From Cordilura impudica (Eukaryota; Arthropoda; Insecta; Diptera; Scathophagidae), in NCBI GenBank assembly GCA_963682025.1, contig OY821517.1, positions 95,539,946 to 95,603,945 of the forward strand: a DNA stretch of 64,000 bases, given 5' to 3'. A program made the translations under genes and the position numbers. The notes beneath the pieces were generated by a model that searched no databases, was not told the origin of the DNA, and saw only the letters and a list, made by a program, of their open reading frames with translations. Shown here one piece after another: positions 1 through 12,300 of the stretch (positions are counted from its first letter, which is position 1; each line of letters starts with the position of its first letter).

Positions 1-415
1 TGTACGAATGCTACAAGCAAATTCTTAGAGAATAAGATGGAGTTTCATTCTTATGGCTCCAAAGAAAATAGGTTATACACCACCTTTTTACACGGTTTAC
101 CCCGCATAATCTCTGAGGAAATCTCCAAGGAGCTAAAAAACTACAACCTATCCCCCTCTTCCGTAACTGAAATAGTCACCAAATTCAGTTCAAACAATAA
201 TGCAGTTTATAAAGTTCAATTTGTTCGTAAAAATTTGAATCCAACTGCTTTAAAAAATGTACGAACAATTTCTAATATTATAATTTCTTGGAAAAAATAC
301 AAATCGAAATCCAAGAACAAACCAACTCAATGCTGGAACTGCTTGATGTATGGCCATGGCGGTGAACATTGCCATCGAAGTGCTGCGTGTATGATATGTG
401 CAGAACAACATCATA

Positions 416-1720
416 ACGGGTGATTTTTTAAGAGCTTGATAACTTTTTTTTAAAAAAAACGCATAAAATTTGCAAAATCTCATCGGTTCTTTATTTGAAA
501 CGTTAGATTGGTCCATGACATTTACTTTTTGAAGATAATTTCATTTAAATGTTGACCGCGGCTGCGTCTTAGGTGGTCCATTCGGAAAGTCCAATTTTGG
601 GCAACTTTTTCGAGCATTTCGGCCGGAATAGCCCGAATTTCTTCGGAAATGTTGTCTTCCAAAGCTGGAATAGTTGCTGGCTTATTTCTGTAGACTTTAG
701 ACTTGACGTAGCCCCACAAAAAATAGTCTAAAGGCGTCAAATCGCATGATCTTGGTGGCCAACTTACCGGTCCATTTCTTGAGATGAATTGTTCTCCGAA
801 GTTTTCCCTCAAAATGGCCATAGAATCGCGAGCTGTGTGGCATGTAGCGCCATCTTGTTGAAACCACATGTCAACCAAGTTCAGTTCTTCCATTTTTGGC
901 AACAAAAAGTTTGTTAGCATCGAACGATAGCGATCGCCATTCACCGTAACGTTGCGTCCAACAGCATCTTTGAAAAAATACGGTCCAATGATTCCACCAG
1001 CGTACAAACCACACCAAACAGTGCATTTTTCGGGATGCATGGGCAGTTCTTGAACGGCTTCTGGTTGCTCTTCACTCCAAATACGGCAATTTTGCTTATT
1101 TACGAAGCCATTCAACCAGAAATGAGCCTCATCGCTGAACAAAATTTGTCGATAAAAAAGCGGATTTTCTGCCAACTTTTCTAGGGCCCATTCACTGAAA
1201 ATTAGACGTTGTGGCAGATCGTTCGGCTTCAGTTCTTGCACGAGCTGTATTTTATACGGTTTTACACCAAGATCTTTGCGTAAAATCTTCCATGTGGTCG
1301 AATAACACAAACCCAATTGCTGCGAACGGCGACGAATCGACATTTCACGGTCTTCAGTAACACTCTCAGAAACAGACGCAATATTCTCTTCTGTACGCAC
1401 TGTACGCATTCGTGTGGTTGGTTTAATGTCCAATAAAGTAAACTGAGTGCGAAACTTGGTCACAATCGCATTAATTGTTTGCTCACTTGGTCGATTATGT
1501 AGACCATAAATCGGACGTAAAGCGCGAAACACATTTCGAACCGAACACTGATTTTGGTAATAAAATTCAATGATTTGCAAGCGTTGCTCGTTAGTAAGTC
1601 TATTCATGATGAAATGTCAAAGCATACTGAGCATCTTTCTCTTTGACACCATGTCTGAAATCCCACGTGATCTGTCAAATACTAATGCATGAAAATCCTA
1701 ACCTCAAAAAAATCACCCGT
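416..1720 (-). mobile_element. Mariner-family DNA transposon, complete, 1305 bp
   Basis: The element begins ACGGGTGATTTTTT and ends with its reverse complement: 14 bp perfect terminal inverted repeats, then weaker similarity. TA dinucleotides flank it at 414-415 and 1721-1722, the mariner target duplication. The uninterrupted site is visible in the sister LINE at about 62352, which has a single TA at this point. It holds one long transposase gene on the minus strand with no visible break, so the copy may be young. Confidence 0.95.
522..1607 (-). CDS. Mariner transposase, 361 aa, apparently intact
   Basis: Cut-and-paste transposase of the IS630-Tc1-mariner superfamily, acting on the terminal repeats of its own element. 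The N-terminus (about residues 1-60) reads like the DUF4817-type helix-turn-helix found in many insect mariner-like proteins. The catalytic aspartates sit in FSDEAHFWLNG, WFQQDGATCHTA and SCDLTPLDYFLWG. I count 36 residues between the second and third Asp, against 34 in classical mariner, so this is a DDxD variant subgroup. The C-terminus has a usual mariner tail. Start ATG lies 113 bp inside the right terminus and the frame has no stops. Confidence 0.93.
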   Translation of the reverse strand: MNRLTNEQRLQIIEFYYQNQCSVRNVFRALRPIYGLHNRPSEQTINAIVTKFRTQFTLLDIKPTTRMRTVRTEENIASVSESVTEDREMSIRRRSQQLGLCYSTTWKILRKDLGVKPYKIQLVQELKPNDLPQRLIFSEWALEKLAENPLFYRQILFSDEAHFWLNGFVNKQNCRIWSEEQPEAVQELPMHPEKCTVWCGLYAGGIIGPYFFKDAVGRNVTVNGDRYRSMLTNFLLPKMEELNLVDMWFQQDGATCHTARDSMAILRENFGEQFISRNGPVSWPPRSCDLTPLDYFLWGYVKSKVYRNKPATIPALEDNISEEIRAIPAEMLEKVAQNWTFRMDHLRRSRGQHLNEIIFKK

Positions 1721-2154
1721 TACAAGTGTGTGTCCGTTTAACACAAATGAAAAAAGGCCAGCTGTTTTTACATGCTTTAATTGAAAAAAAAAACAAGGAA
1801 AAAAGAGAACTGATCACTCTGCAAACGATATCAACTGTCCGTTACGTTCTCTCTATTTTGAAACTAGAACAAGAGTTACTTCTAAAAGTCCGAATAAAAG
1901 CAGACAACTACAAAATAACTCATTTCAATTTAATGTGGGAGATTTTTCTAATTTAAGAAACAACAACACAAATTGTAACAATAACATCAATAATAACAGC
2001 AAAGCCACATATGGTAATCAGCTGAAAACAAACAACGATTTATTTAGCATTGATGAGCTTTTTGATATTTTCACTACAGCTATGGATGATTTGCATAGGT
2101 GCACTTCAAAAGTACAAAAAATCAAAGTCGTAATGTCAATGGTAAAATATGCCC

Positions 2155-4590
2155 ATGGATTATACTAATAATTTAAACGAATTCAAAATGCTTCACTTGA
2201 ATGCTAATGGCATTTCAAACTTTTCTAAATTAAAACAATTTGAAATTCTAATTGAAAGAGAAAATATTAAAATAGCGTCTTTGAATGAAACATTTTTTTC
2301 AGAAAATCATAGACCCTTTTTTAAAAATTATTATTTATATGGAAGTGACAGAACAGATGCTAGAGGAGGAGGAGTAGCTCTGTTAATTCATAAATCTGTC
2401 GCTCATAAAAACCTCTTTATATCAAACACTTCATCAATCGAAAACATCTCAATTGAAGTTATTATAAATAATAGACTTATTGCTGTATCTTCGTTATATT
2501 CACAAGATATACCCATAACTTCTGTGCTGATATCTTGAACATAACACCTTTCACCAAAGAATACATAGTTTTTGGTGACCTAAATGCCAAACGTTGCTCT
2601 TGGAATTGCCGTTCAAATAATACTGCAGGAATAGCACTCAACAACCTACAGCAATCAAGCAATTTTTTTATACACTATCCTAATAGTCCAACCCTATTCC
2701 CCCATCAACACAATCGCGAAGCATACACAGTCGATATTATTTTAAGCAATACCGCTTTAAATATAGAAGTAAAGACAATGGATTACGAAATACCATCAGA
2801 CCATCGCCCCATTATGTGTACACTTAAAAGATCAGTGGCCTCGCAGGTTGACCTCAACTATTATGATTATAGTGCAACCAACTGGAACATTTATATGAAT
2901 TTTTTAGAAAATAAAATCACGTTAAATTCGGATATATACAAATATAGCCGAGCAAACTTTTTATAATCAATGTACTAAGTTTCTAAGTAACATGATTGAT
3001 AAAAGTATTAATTCGGAACGCAATAAGAAACGGTGTCAATTATTATCCAATTTAAAAGCAGGTGATAAATCATTTTGGAGAATAAGCAGGAACTTGCGAG
3101 GAAAACGAAAAAATCAAATCTCCCACCTTGAGGTTGAAAATACAGGGATAACATCTGATAAGGACGAGGCTGAAGTCCTGGCAAATACTTGTCAAAGCAA
3201 ATAACCTCACTTCGAATTACAACCACTCAGCGGATATAGTAATAAATACAACAGTAAATAATTTTAAGAAGGAAAATCCCAGTTCTGAGTCAGCAATTTA
3301 TACATCTCTAGAAGAAGTAATGAATATTGTCTCATTAATAAAACCCTCAAAATCTCCTGGTTTTGACAATGTTCCCAAAGCTCTAAAATTACTGGTTATA
3401 ATATTTAACAGCTGCATCAAACTCAACTATTTCCCAAACCATTTCAAAAAGCTAAGGTTATAGCTATCAACAAATCTAGTAAGCCAAAAAATAACCCAAA
3501 TAGTCATAGACCTATTAGTTTATTAAGTAACTTAGGTAAAATATTTGAAAAAATACTACATTCTCGTCTTAGTGAATTTGTAACGACCAATTCTATTGTT
3601 GCTAAAGGACAATTTGGATTTAAAAAAGGGCATAGCACTACTCACCAAATAAACAGAATTAAAAATCAAATAATCAGCAATAAAAACAATAAACGTTCAA
3701 CGAGTCTAATATTGTTGTATATCGAAAAAGCGTTTGACACCGTTTGGCATAATGGCCTAGTATTTAAACTTCTTGATGCAAATGTACCAAAATATTTATG
3801 CAAACTTATTTCAGATTTCATTCACGGCAGAAGCTTTAAAGTCGCAATTAATAAATAAACATCATCTCCAAAAACCATTACCACAGGGTTACCTCAAGGA
3901 TCAGTCTTGTCGCCATTGCTTTACTCGATATATACATCCTATTTCAAAGTCCCGAAATATATGAAAATTGCTTACTACGCAGATGATACTGCGTTAATTT
4001 CTTCAAACAAACTTACAAGTGCACTCCTGAAGAAAATGGAAAAGGGACTTGTCAATTGCAGTAAATATTTTCACAAATGGAAAATCAAAATTAATCCAAA
4101 CAAGACCCAAGCAATTATTTTTCCGTTCAACAAATATCCCAAAAGATTGCCAAGACGTCATCTTCATATTGGAAATAATACCATAAATGTAGTTAATCAT
4201 GTCAAATATCTCGGAGTTGTCTTGGACAAAAAGCTTACTTTTAAACAACATATTATGGCTACGTGCCAAAAAGCTATAAAATCATTTAAAGCATTATGGC
4301 CACTTCTAAATAGAAGGTCATTTCTAAATCCCAAAAACAAAAATCTCCTATTCAAAAGTGTTATAAGGCCAATAACTGCCAACTGCCACCTAAAACGCTT
4401 ACAAATTATACAAAACAAATGTCTTAAAATTATAAATAAAAAGCCCTGGAGGTATCCTACAAATCTTCTTCATGAAGAAACAGGTTATGAAAAAATTATC
4501 GATTTCATAACAAGGATTAACAACAATTATTTTGCCAAAATTGAAAATTCCTCTTACCCACTGATAAGAGAATGTAGAGAAGTAACGTAA
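2155..4590 (+). pseudogene. LINE A copy 1 ORF2 (endonuclease-reverse transcriptase), broken
   Basis: Starts with an ATG overlapping the end of ORF1, as in the intact copy. The endonuclease part (to about 2850) shows NETFF, GDLNAK and SDHRPI motifs. Frame breaks occur near 2510 and 2940; around 2940 more than 150 bp present in the 61455 copy are missing. The RT part reads IEKAFDTVWHNGL near 3725, then an in-frame stop at about 3856, then YADDTALI near 3980. A further deletion at about 4372 removes the segment matching CPIWSD in other copies. Not functional. Confidence 0.88.
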
Positions 4591-4897
4591 AATTAAAAAG
4601 AAATCACCAAATTGAAAATTATATGCTTATAGAGGTCTATTATTTCTAATAAACCTTCTATAAGCATATAAATATTTTCAGATAGTATTTGAATTTATTA
4701 AATCATATAAAGGTTTTTTCCCTCCCATTTTCCTTTAAAAATCATTAAGAAATAAAATAAAAACTATTTAATGTCTTTAGATCCTATATATTATTTGTTG
4801 CAATATCTATATGTAAAGATAAGATCTCATATGTAAATATCAAATTTGTTAAAATATGTAAATAAAGGAAGAATATATAATTGAAAAAAAAAAAAAA

Positions 4898-7833
4898 ATT
4901 GAAATTGGTGACTATATAGTAATTACAGTATTTACATGGAGAAACATAAGAACTGAGAAAGTGTTGAGGTTGGTACAAGAAAAGAAATAATGTATAAAAT
5001 TATTGGAAAATGCAGTTGAATATATTTTATCGATTTTTATTTTTTTATCGATTTTTATTTATGGATTTTTCGGTATCATTTTAAGCACGATTATCATTCA
5101 TAGTTACAGGCAGCATTTTAAGCAAGATTACCATTCATAGTTACAGGCAGAATCTTCTTGTGCAAACATTCTACAAGTAAGTATATTCGAAATTTTAGTA
5201 TAAGAGAGCAATTGGCCCGAACTACATTTCTGAACAACAATTTTGTATAAAGCAAGATAAGATATTTCGCCAAATTTTTTTGGTGCTCAGAGCCTCTTTA
5301 ATCTTTAAACCTTTTTATTATTTCTTAGCCTATTTTCATGTGTTATGCAACTTTTTTATGTTTTGCAAAATTTTACAAAGCAAGGACTAACCTTATTTTC
5401 GAATTATAATAATTTAATAAAAAACTATATAATAAAATGTATTTACTATTTTATCCTTCGATTGTTAAAAAATATATTTTAAGTAACTTTTTAAAAATCT
5501 TCAATAGTTTAAGTCTTGAATTTTGAAATACGTTTGGTTAACCTTGCCATTCAATACAAACAACAACTTTAAATGAAAAATTAAAAATCGTTTATTTTTA
5601 TTTAAGGAAGGAATATACATACGTATTTCATAACATACAGCACAGACGACCGTATAATGGAAGTGAAAATAACGAAGTAAAAATCCAGTATTACTGGTTG
5701 CACAGACGATACACACTATCACAAGTTGAAATGGAGTTGGTAACAAAAAAGCAACTAAAAATACTAATTTTATTGCAAAAATATAACTTTAGGAATGACC
5801 GAGAAACAAAACCTTCCCATTGAAAATGAACGATAAAACTGATGCGAGTGTGAATAATTAAGAGACAAATGTGCAAGAGGACGCATGAATGAAAATAGAG
5901 GATAATATAATTGGGCAGAAGCTAAAAAAAAAAAAACAATACATCTGTTAAAAGGAAACTGAAATTAAGGAATTATTTTTATTTATTTTGCTTGTTACTG
6001 GTAATAGTTAGGAATGGGTGTCAGATTTCTGTTTTTGCGTCAATATTTTTGTGAGAAGCCGCCAATTACTAGAACCAACGCATTGAAATTTCCTTTACGT
6101 GATTCTGTGCCTGATGGACTACATTTTTAGCGTTTGAATCAAATTTATTAATTTAAAAATACAATGTATACTGATTGCGGCTTAAACACCTTAATACTGC
6201 ATATAAAACATTTAGTTTGGTTGCCAGTGAGCAGGGAAACGATCCAAAAGAAAAAATTTCAGAATTAAAATTGAGTTAGTTCCAAAAAATCACGATAGTA
6301 GTAACCTCTCTGAAACTGACATTAATTAAATTATACCGCTATGGCTCGGACATCTTTTTGGTAAACTTACAAATAATTTAACAAGCAAACATTTTAAATT
6401 TGTTTTTTTTTTTTTTTTAATTTTTTATGCAATTTTTATTTTTTGGGGGCTTTTTGTTTTGTTGTGTTCTTTCATATACCCCGTTCTTTTGTTTTTTTTT
6501 TTTCACTTATACACACATTCTACTTAAATTTTTTTCTTACAATGCAAATTTTGTAGTGGCCGATAACACAAGCTGTTTGTCTTAATTTATTGCAACTACA
6601 TTTGATTTAATAAATTCCATATTTTTTTATTATATTTACAAAATATTTACTACACGACTTTTCCCAATGATTAAAACCGCTTTCACATACAACAATCACA
6701 CCATTTGACAAATAAAATACAAACACTGACTGCTAAATCACACAGTCAAAGAATTACAATAATTAGCGCCGTAAGTTTCAACTTCGTGCTGCCAGATTTA
6801 CTCATTTTTTTACGGGTGAGAATAAATTGTATAGAAAAATTAGTTCAAAATTTTGATTTAGAACCTCATATATTTATAAGATAGAAAAAACATATATACG
6901 GACTCTCCGCCACAAACGGAATTATCAGTCATGCATTGATGGAACGCTTACGGCCCGTAAAAATTTTAACCGTTAATAACGTATGCATAAACGGCACGTT
7001 CTCGGACCTTTGCTAAATATTCAAAATCCGTAAAAATATTTATATCTTAAAATTAAGTTTTTCCAGTTTCATAATATGCAAATTCGATATGATTCTGTTG
7101 CTCATCTCCTGTAATGAACGACTTTGAAATTCTTTGAAGTACAACGGTTGTCTCGTGTATATCTACCATGAAATCCTAGAACGTAAAGTTATTCGGTTCT
7201 GTATTGATAAACGTTTTGAAGAGGTCAATAAACGATATTCAGGCAAATATATTCATGACATGTCTCAGCTCATGCCGTTAGCATTTTATGCTTTTGATTT
7301 AACGATTGAGTTTATTTGAAAACTTCACTTTAACGATAATATGTTAATAGAAAAGTGTAATTGATAACCAATATAATTGAAATTGGTCGAACATTCAATA
7401 TTAATCTCCTTTGAGCTTTTCTTTGCTTCAAAAACCTTGGGGAACAATAGCTGATATTTATTGTTTGTTTTGTTATTGATATATGTTTTATATATTATTT
7501 TCAAATTTTTTTTAAGCCTAGCTTTTACATTTTAAAATTTAAAATATCTTTAATTTAATTTTTTCAAATGTTGTGCCGTGCTACGACGGAAACGCTTTTT
7601 AAGCTTGAATAGCTTTTTGCGCTTTATAAACTTATTTTATAACTCAATATGTTCTTTTTCACACATAAATTTGTTTTTTTATTTTGTCTATTAGATTTTC
7701 ATTCGTACTTAAAAATTTTTTTTTTTCTTTTTTGTGCTTTGGTCTCTGTCGATTTTAATAGGCTTGGTCGAGTATAGTGAAATACTCATATATTAGGGTC
7801 CATTGAACATATTAGTGTGTCGAATCACCATAC
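4898..7833. other. Non-coding AT-rich stretch upstream of Ago3
   Basis: No convincing gene. Short open frames (for example 5501-5876 on minus and 7134-7319 on plus) lack recognisable domains. The stretch holds homopolymer runs (T-runs near 6402-6420 and 6490-6505) and one clear 36-bp tandem duplication at 5078-5150. Confidence 0.6.
5078..5150. repeat. Two tandem 36-bp repeats
   Basis: Two copies (5078-5113 and 5115-5150) of a unit beginning ATTTTAAGC and ending AGTTACAGGCAG. They differ at two positions and are separated by one base. Confidence 0.9.
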
Positions 7834-7836
7834 TTA

Positions 7837-8830
7837 AGGTGCTATTACACGATGTGTTTTTTACATATGTACTGTCACTTTTTTAATCCATATGAAATTC
7901 CTCATGTCTGGAAAAATTGTCTTTTACATACGATTCATAATTTTTGCTATCACACGTGCATATGTATTTCCGTATGACATAACCTCTAAATGTAAACAAC
8001 AGCTGATTTAATTTGTGAATTTACAAAAATTTATTGTTAAAAAAAAGTTTTATATTTTTTAATTTGTAATTAATATTAAACAATTTATTATTCTTTCAAT
8101 ATTAATTTTTATAATTTACTCTGTTTTTCTTTCGCCACAAGCAGTGTTGTATTTTCATATGTTTGTCATACAAAAATAGAACCAGCTCTAAAGCTGCGTT
8201 CACACTACGTGTTTTGCTTGTGTTTTTCTTAGTTTCTTAGCACGTGTAATTTGTACACATAGTGTGAACCCTTTCAAACATTGTTTATGTACAACACATT
8301 TTGCAAGACATATGTAAATTTTTCAATTAGAGCAGGTTCTATTTTGGCAAGACAAACATATGAAAATACAACACTGCTTGTGGCGAAAGAAAAAAGAGTA
8401 AATTATAAAGATTGATATTGAAAGAAAAATAAATTGTTTAATATTAATTAACAATTTAAAAATATATAAAATATATAACTTTATTTTAAACAATAAATTT
8501 TTGTAAATTCACAAATTAAATCAGCTGTTGTTTACATTTAGAGGTTATGTCATTCGGAAATACATATGTACGTTTGAACGCAAAAATTATGAATCGTATG
8601 TAAAACGCTAATTTTGACACACACACGGAATTACGTATGGATCGTAAAACTGAATTTACATATGGAAAATACACATAGTGTAAACACACCTTAATTGAAA
8701 AATGTACATGTGACTTTCCTCATGTATTGTACATAAACAATGTTTCATATGTATCACACGATGTGTACAACTTTTGTTGTGGGAAAATTTGACAGTACAT
8801 ATGTAAACAACACATCATGTAATAGCACCT
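7837..8830. mobile_element. Foldback/MITE element (family FB1), about 994 bp, TTA target duplication
   Basis: Two long inverted arms (about 7837-8190 and 8335-8830) face each other around a short centre. The ends are AGGTGCTATTACA and its complement. TTA stands on both sides (7834-7836 and 8831-8833). A 3-bp TWA duplication is typical of PIF/Harbinger elements, so a non-autonomous Harbinger is the likely origin; no transposase is encoded. Parts of the same family recur at 17769-17917 and 18175-18446 inside the Ago3 intron. Confidence 0.75.
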
Positions 8831-9065
8831 TTAATAAATAATGACAAGAATGATGGTGTGTCTATCCAACGATCGAACAAATACAACTTTTCTGTTTTTC
8901 ACATTCGCAAATAAACAACGACAGGTCATTAGCTACGAGAAGCCTACAACGCGTGAAAACGTTGAAATTTTGTGAACTTCTGTCGGCATATGCTTTGTAC
9001 GCTTTTTAATATACCTCACTCTTTGAAAATACACTATTTCAACTTTTTTGGCAGTAATTGAAGCG

Positions 9066-9102
9066 TATAAAGGGTGGTTGCGTTCTTTCAGCTTTATCAT
9101 TG
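9066..9102 (+). promoter_or_regulatory. Candidate Ago3 core promoter (TATA plus initiator)
   Basis: TATAAAGG at 9066-9073 is followed by TCATTG at 9097-9102, close to the insect initiator consensus TCAKTY. Its A (9099) lies 33 bp from the first T of the TATA, a normal spacing, and 229 bp before the Ago3 ATG. This is pattern matching only; transcription could start elsewhere and a 5' UTR intron cannot be excluded. Confidence 0.35.
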
Positions 9103-9327
9103 CGATTAAAAGCTTGTTATAACATATAATTGTGAAAGCTAGTTGCTGCTTGCACTATACATGTATGGTATGTTTTATGTTTTTGGTCGTCTAAAATTCT
9201 CTTTAATATCTGTGTAAGAGTCGCTTTAAAACGGTACTGTTTTATTACACGAATTTTTTTGGAGACGCTTATTAACAAATATTCTTGATCTATTTTTTTT
9301 TTGCTATATAGATAAAACAAATACATT

Positions 9328-12300
9328 ATGTCGAAAGGACGTGGTAATTTTTTGAGTTTCTTGAGTGAACAAACCACCGCATCTACAGAGTCAAATACAA
9401 GTGAAGAACATTCTGTTAAAGATAGTGGGATAAGTGGATCTCGAAGTCCCGTTTCAACAGGTGAATATAGACGCTTTGGACGTGGACAACTCATTGATGA
9501 CCTAACCTCAATGTATTCGGGTTTGTCTATGGGACGGGGCCGAATTAATCAAAAAGTGGTGGAAGATGAGACTGAAACGGTGCGAAAGCCCACAGGACGT
9601 GGACGTGCGAGTATGTTTCAACGATTATCATATGAGTCAAGCTCCGCCTCATGTTCCGATGATGTGGGATCTAAATCAACTGAATCAAAAATGCAGCCAC
9701 AGTCTAGCGTTCAGGAAGAAGTATCACAAGGATTCAAGGAAGAACGTAAGGAAGAGAAGACGGAATTTTTCAAAGCTCTATCAACAACTCATGGCACGAA
9801 AGGCACGCCCGTTCAGTTGGCTTGTAATTATATTAAACTAAGTTCTGATCCGAATAAAGGTGTTTACGTTTATGAGGTCCGATTCACTCCCAATGTGGAC
9901 TCTACTAGTTTAAGAATGAAATATTTAAATGAACACCGTGATAAATTTGGTGGCACGAAAACATTTGATGGCGTTACTCTCTATCTGCCCATTCGGTTAA
10001 AAGATAAACTGACTACATTTGTGTCGCAGAACAAAGTTGATGGTACGGATATAGAAATACGTCTCCTATATAAACGTCAAGAAAGTCTAAAGAATTGTAT
10101 TCATCTATACAATGTATTATTTGATCGGGTCATGAAGACCCTAAACTACGTGCGGTTCGATCGCAAACAATTTGATCCCACTTCTCCAAAGATTATACCA
10201 CAACAGAAATTAGAAGTATGGCCTGGTTACGTTACGGCCGTCGATGAATACGAAGGCGGCCTTATGTTGTGTTGTGATGTCTCTCATCGTTTGCTGTGTC
10301 AGAAAACAGTTTTGGAAATGCTTGTAGACATTCACAAAAGCAATTCAAATTCTTTCCAAGAGGTGGCTAAGAAAACTCTTTTGGGCTCTGTTATTATTAC
10401 TCGTTACAACAATCGTACCTATCGCATAGATGATATTTGTTTTGATAAAAATCCCATGTCTACATTTCCAACACAAGATGGTGCCATATCATACAATGAC
10501 TACTACTTAAAAAATCATAATATCGCCATAAGAGACAAAACCCAACCTCTGTTGATCAGCATTAAAAAGCAAAAGAAGGCCAATAATCAAGAATCTGAAG
10601 ATATTGTATTCTGCTTGGTTCCAGAAACATGTTATTTGACTGGTCTTAGAGATGATATGCGTTCAGATTTTAAATTGATGCGTGAAATTGCAACTTTTAC
10701 TCGCATATCACCAAATCAACGTTTACAGGTAAATTATTTCGGAGATATTTTTTTATATGTTTTTAGTTAACTCTGATGCGAAATCTTTTAAAAGAAAATT
10801 TGAACACATTAACGACTAGCTAGAGCTCTGAAACTTTCAATATTTACCTATAGTGGATGACAATACATTATTTTTTCTTTAAAATTTTTTAAAATGAATT
10901 TTCACCAACTTCCCGGAATAGCTCTGAAACTTTTAACATTTATGTAAAATGGCAACATACAATGTGTCGCAAATGGCAAGTACCCCAGTTGAATTAAAAA
11001 ATTTGTAAAATTAATGAAAAAATGTGTTAGAAAATAGGTAATAATAATTTTATCTCATGTATTAACATTATTCCATAATCTGACAAAAACTTATAAACAC
11101 ATTCAAGACAACAAAAAATATAAACTGTGAGCGTCAAAATAAAATTTTATTAACATGAAGTAATTAACACAAAATCAGAAATAAATATAAGGAATTCAAG
11201 AATTATTTCTGTGGTCGCAAGTGATAACTGCCTAAGACGACTTAAGAACGATTTGAGTTATGTGCTCTAACACTGTTTTTTAAAAAGTTATTAATAAAAA
11301 TATATTGACCTAAGTCGTAATGAAGCTCCATTACATATATATAAACAGTTATTTTTCTCGAAAGCATGATTTTCGACGATTAGAGTTATGTATGCTATCA
11401 TATTTTTACTTAAAAAATCTTTATATTTACGTGAAATCCCCATTTCTCTAACACTGTTTTTTTAAAAAGCTATTAATAAAAATACATATATTGACCAAGT
11501 CGTAATGAAGCTCCATTGCATTTACATATATAAAAAGTTTTTTTTTTCTCGAATGCATGATTTTCGACTTAGGCGGTTAATAATTGCGACCACAGATTTA
11601 TTAATAGCTGAAAATGAAACATCAAACATAAGTAATAAAAAACAAAAGTAAATTAAATTTTATTAGAAAATTACCAAATTTTACGCATCAAAATAAAGTA
11701 AACAGCAAACAAAAGACATCATAACTTCAATATCAAAAGTAAACTATTTAAATTTTTTTAATATTTTGTTCGGTTTCCTTTGGCCTTAAGTACCTCATAG
11801 AATTGATATTTTTTTTGTTGTATCGGTGGAGAATTTGCTTCATTTATCCCTCAGAGCCTTTAAGACTGTCTTGCTTGAAATAACACTTCGTCTGGGGTTA
11901 AGGTCCAGGGACTGATACGGATGATCAAGTGCCTTATGAGTCCATTGCAGTAGCCACGCTTTCACAATTTTAGACGTATGCTTTGGATCGTTGTCCAGCC
12001 GAGTCTAATTTCTCGATGCTAGGGACAACATTGTCCTTCAAAATGGCGAAGTAATCTATTTTGTTTATAGCGGTGGCAATAAAATCAATATTACCAATAC
12101 CTGTTGCCGCAATATAGCCCCAAAGCACACATGAGTCTCCACCGTGTTTGACAGTGTTGTTGACACACTGAAGGTTTCATTTGTAGCACACCATATATAC
12201 GGATTTGGTCTTATCTGTTTATAATATGTTTTCCCAAAAAGACAGAAAGAACCTTATTATTGTTTTTTTTTAGGGAAATCCATACGCTTCTTTTGTGGTA

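Larger units (their letters stand above)
1..2168 (+). pseudogene. LINE A copy 1 ORF1 (gag-like), interrupted by mariner
   Basis: ORF1 encodes the nucleic-acid-binding chaperone-like protein of Jockey-type LINEs. The window opens inside it. The first readable stretch (37-423) ends at the first CCHC knuckle, where the mariner at 416-1720 splits the gene. The remainder (1723-2168) has several small frameshifts; its last readable segment (1935-2168) ends with the same C-terminus as the intact copy at 61629-62792. Comparison with that copy shows the knuckle region is joined perfectly across the mariner once the TA duplication is discounted. Confidence 0.85.
1..4897 (+). mobile_element. Jockey-like LINE, family A copy 1 (degenerate, starts before window)
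   Basis: Non-LTR retrotransposon running in from the left edge. It carries an ORF1 with zinc knuckles, an ORF2 with endonuclease and reverse transcriptase, a short AT-rich 3' UTR and a terminal A-run (4884-4897). Both ORFs are broken by stops, deletions and a mariner insertion, so the copy is dead. It aligns along its whole length with three other copies in this window (13095-14220, 28032-54685, 61455 onward), which makes the breaks easy to see. Clade call (Jockey) rests on the APE endonuclease plus RT layout and the ORF1 CCHC fingers. Confidence 0.9.

Noticed and set aside
7134..7319. 61-codon plus-strand frame
   Set aside because: No domain, no codon bias, AT-rich surroundings.
9117..9494. 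125-codon minus-strand frame over the Ago3 start
   Set aside because: Overlaps the Ago3 coding strand and has no domain.
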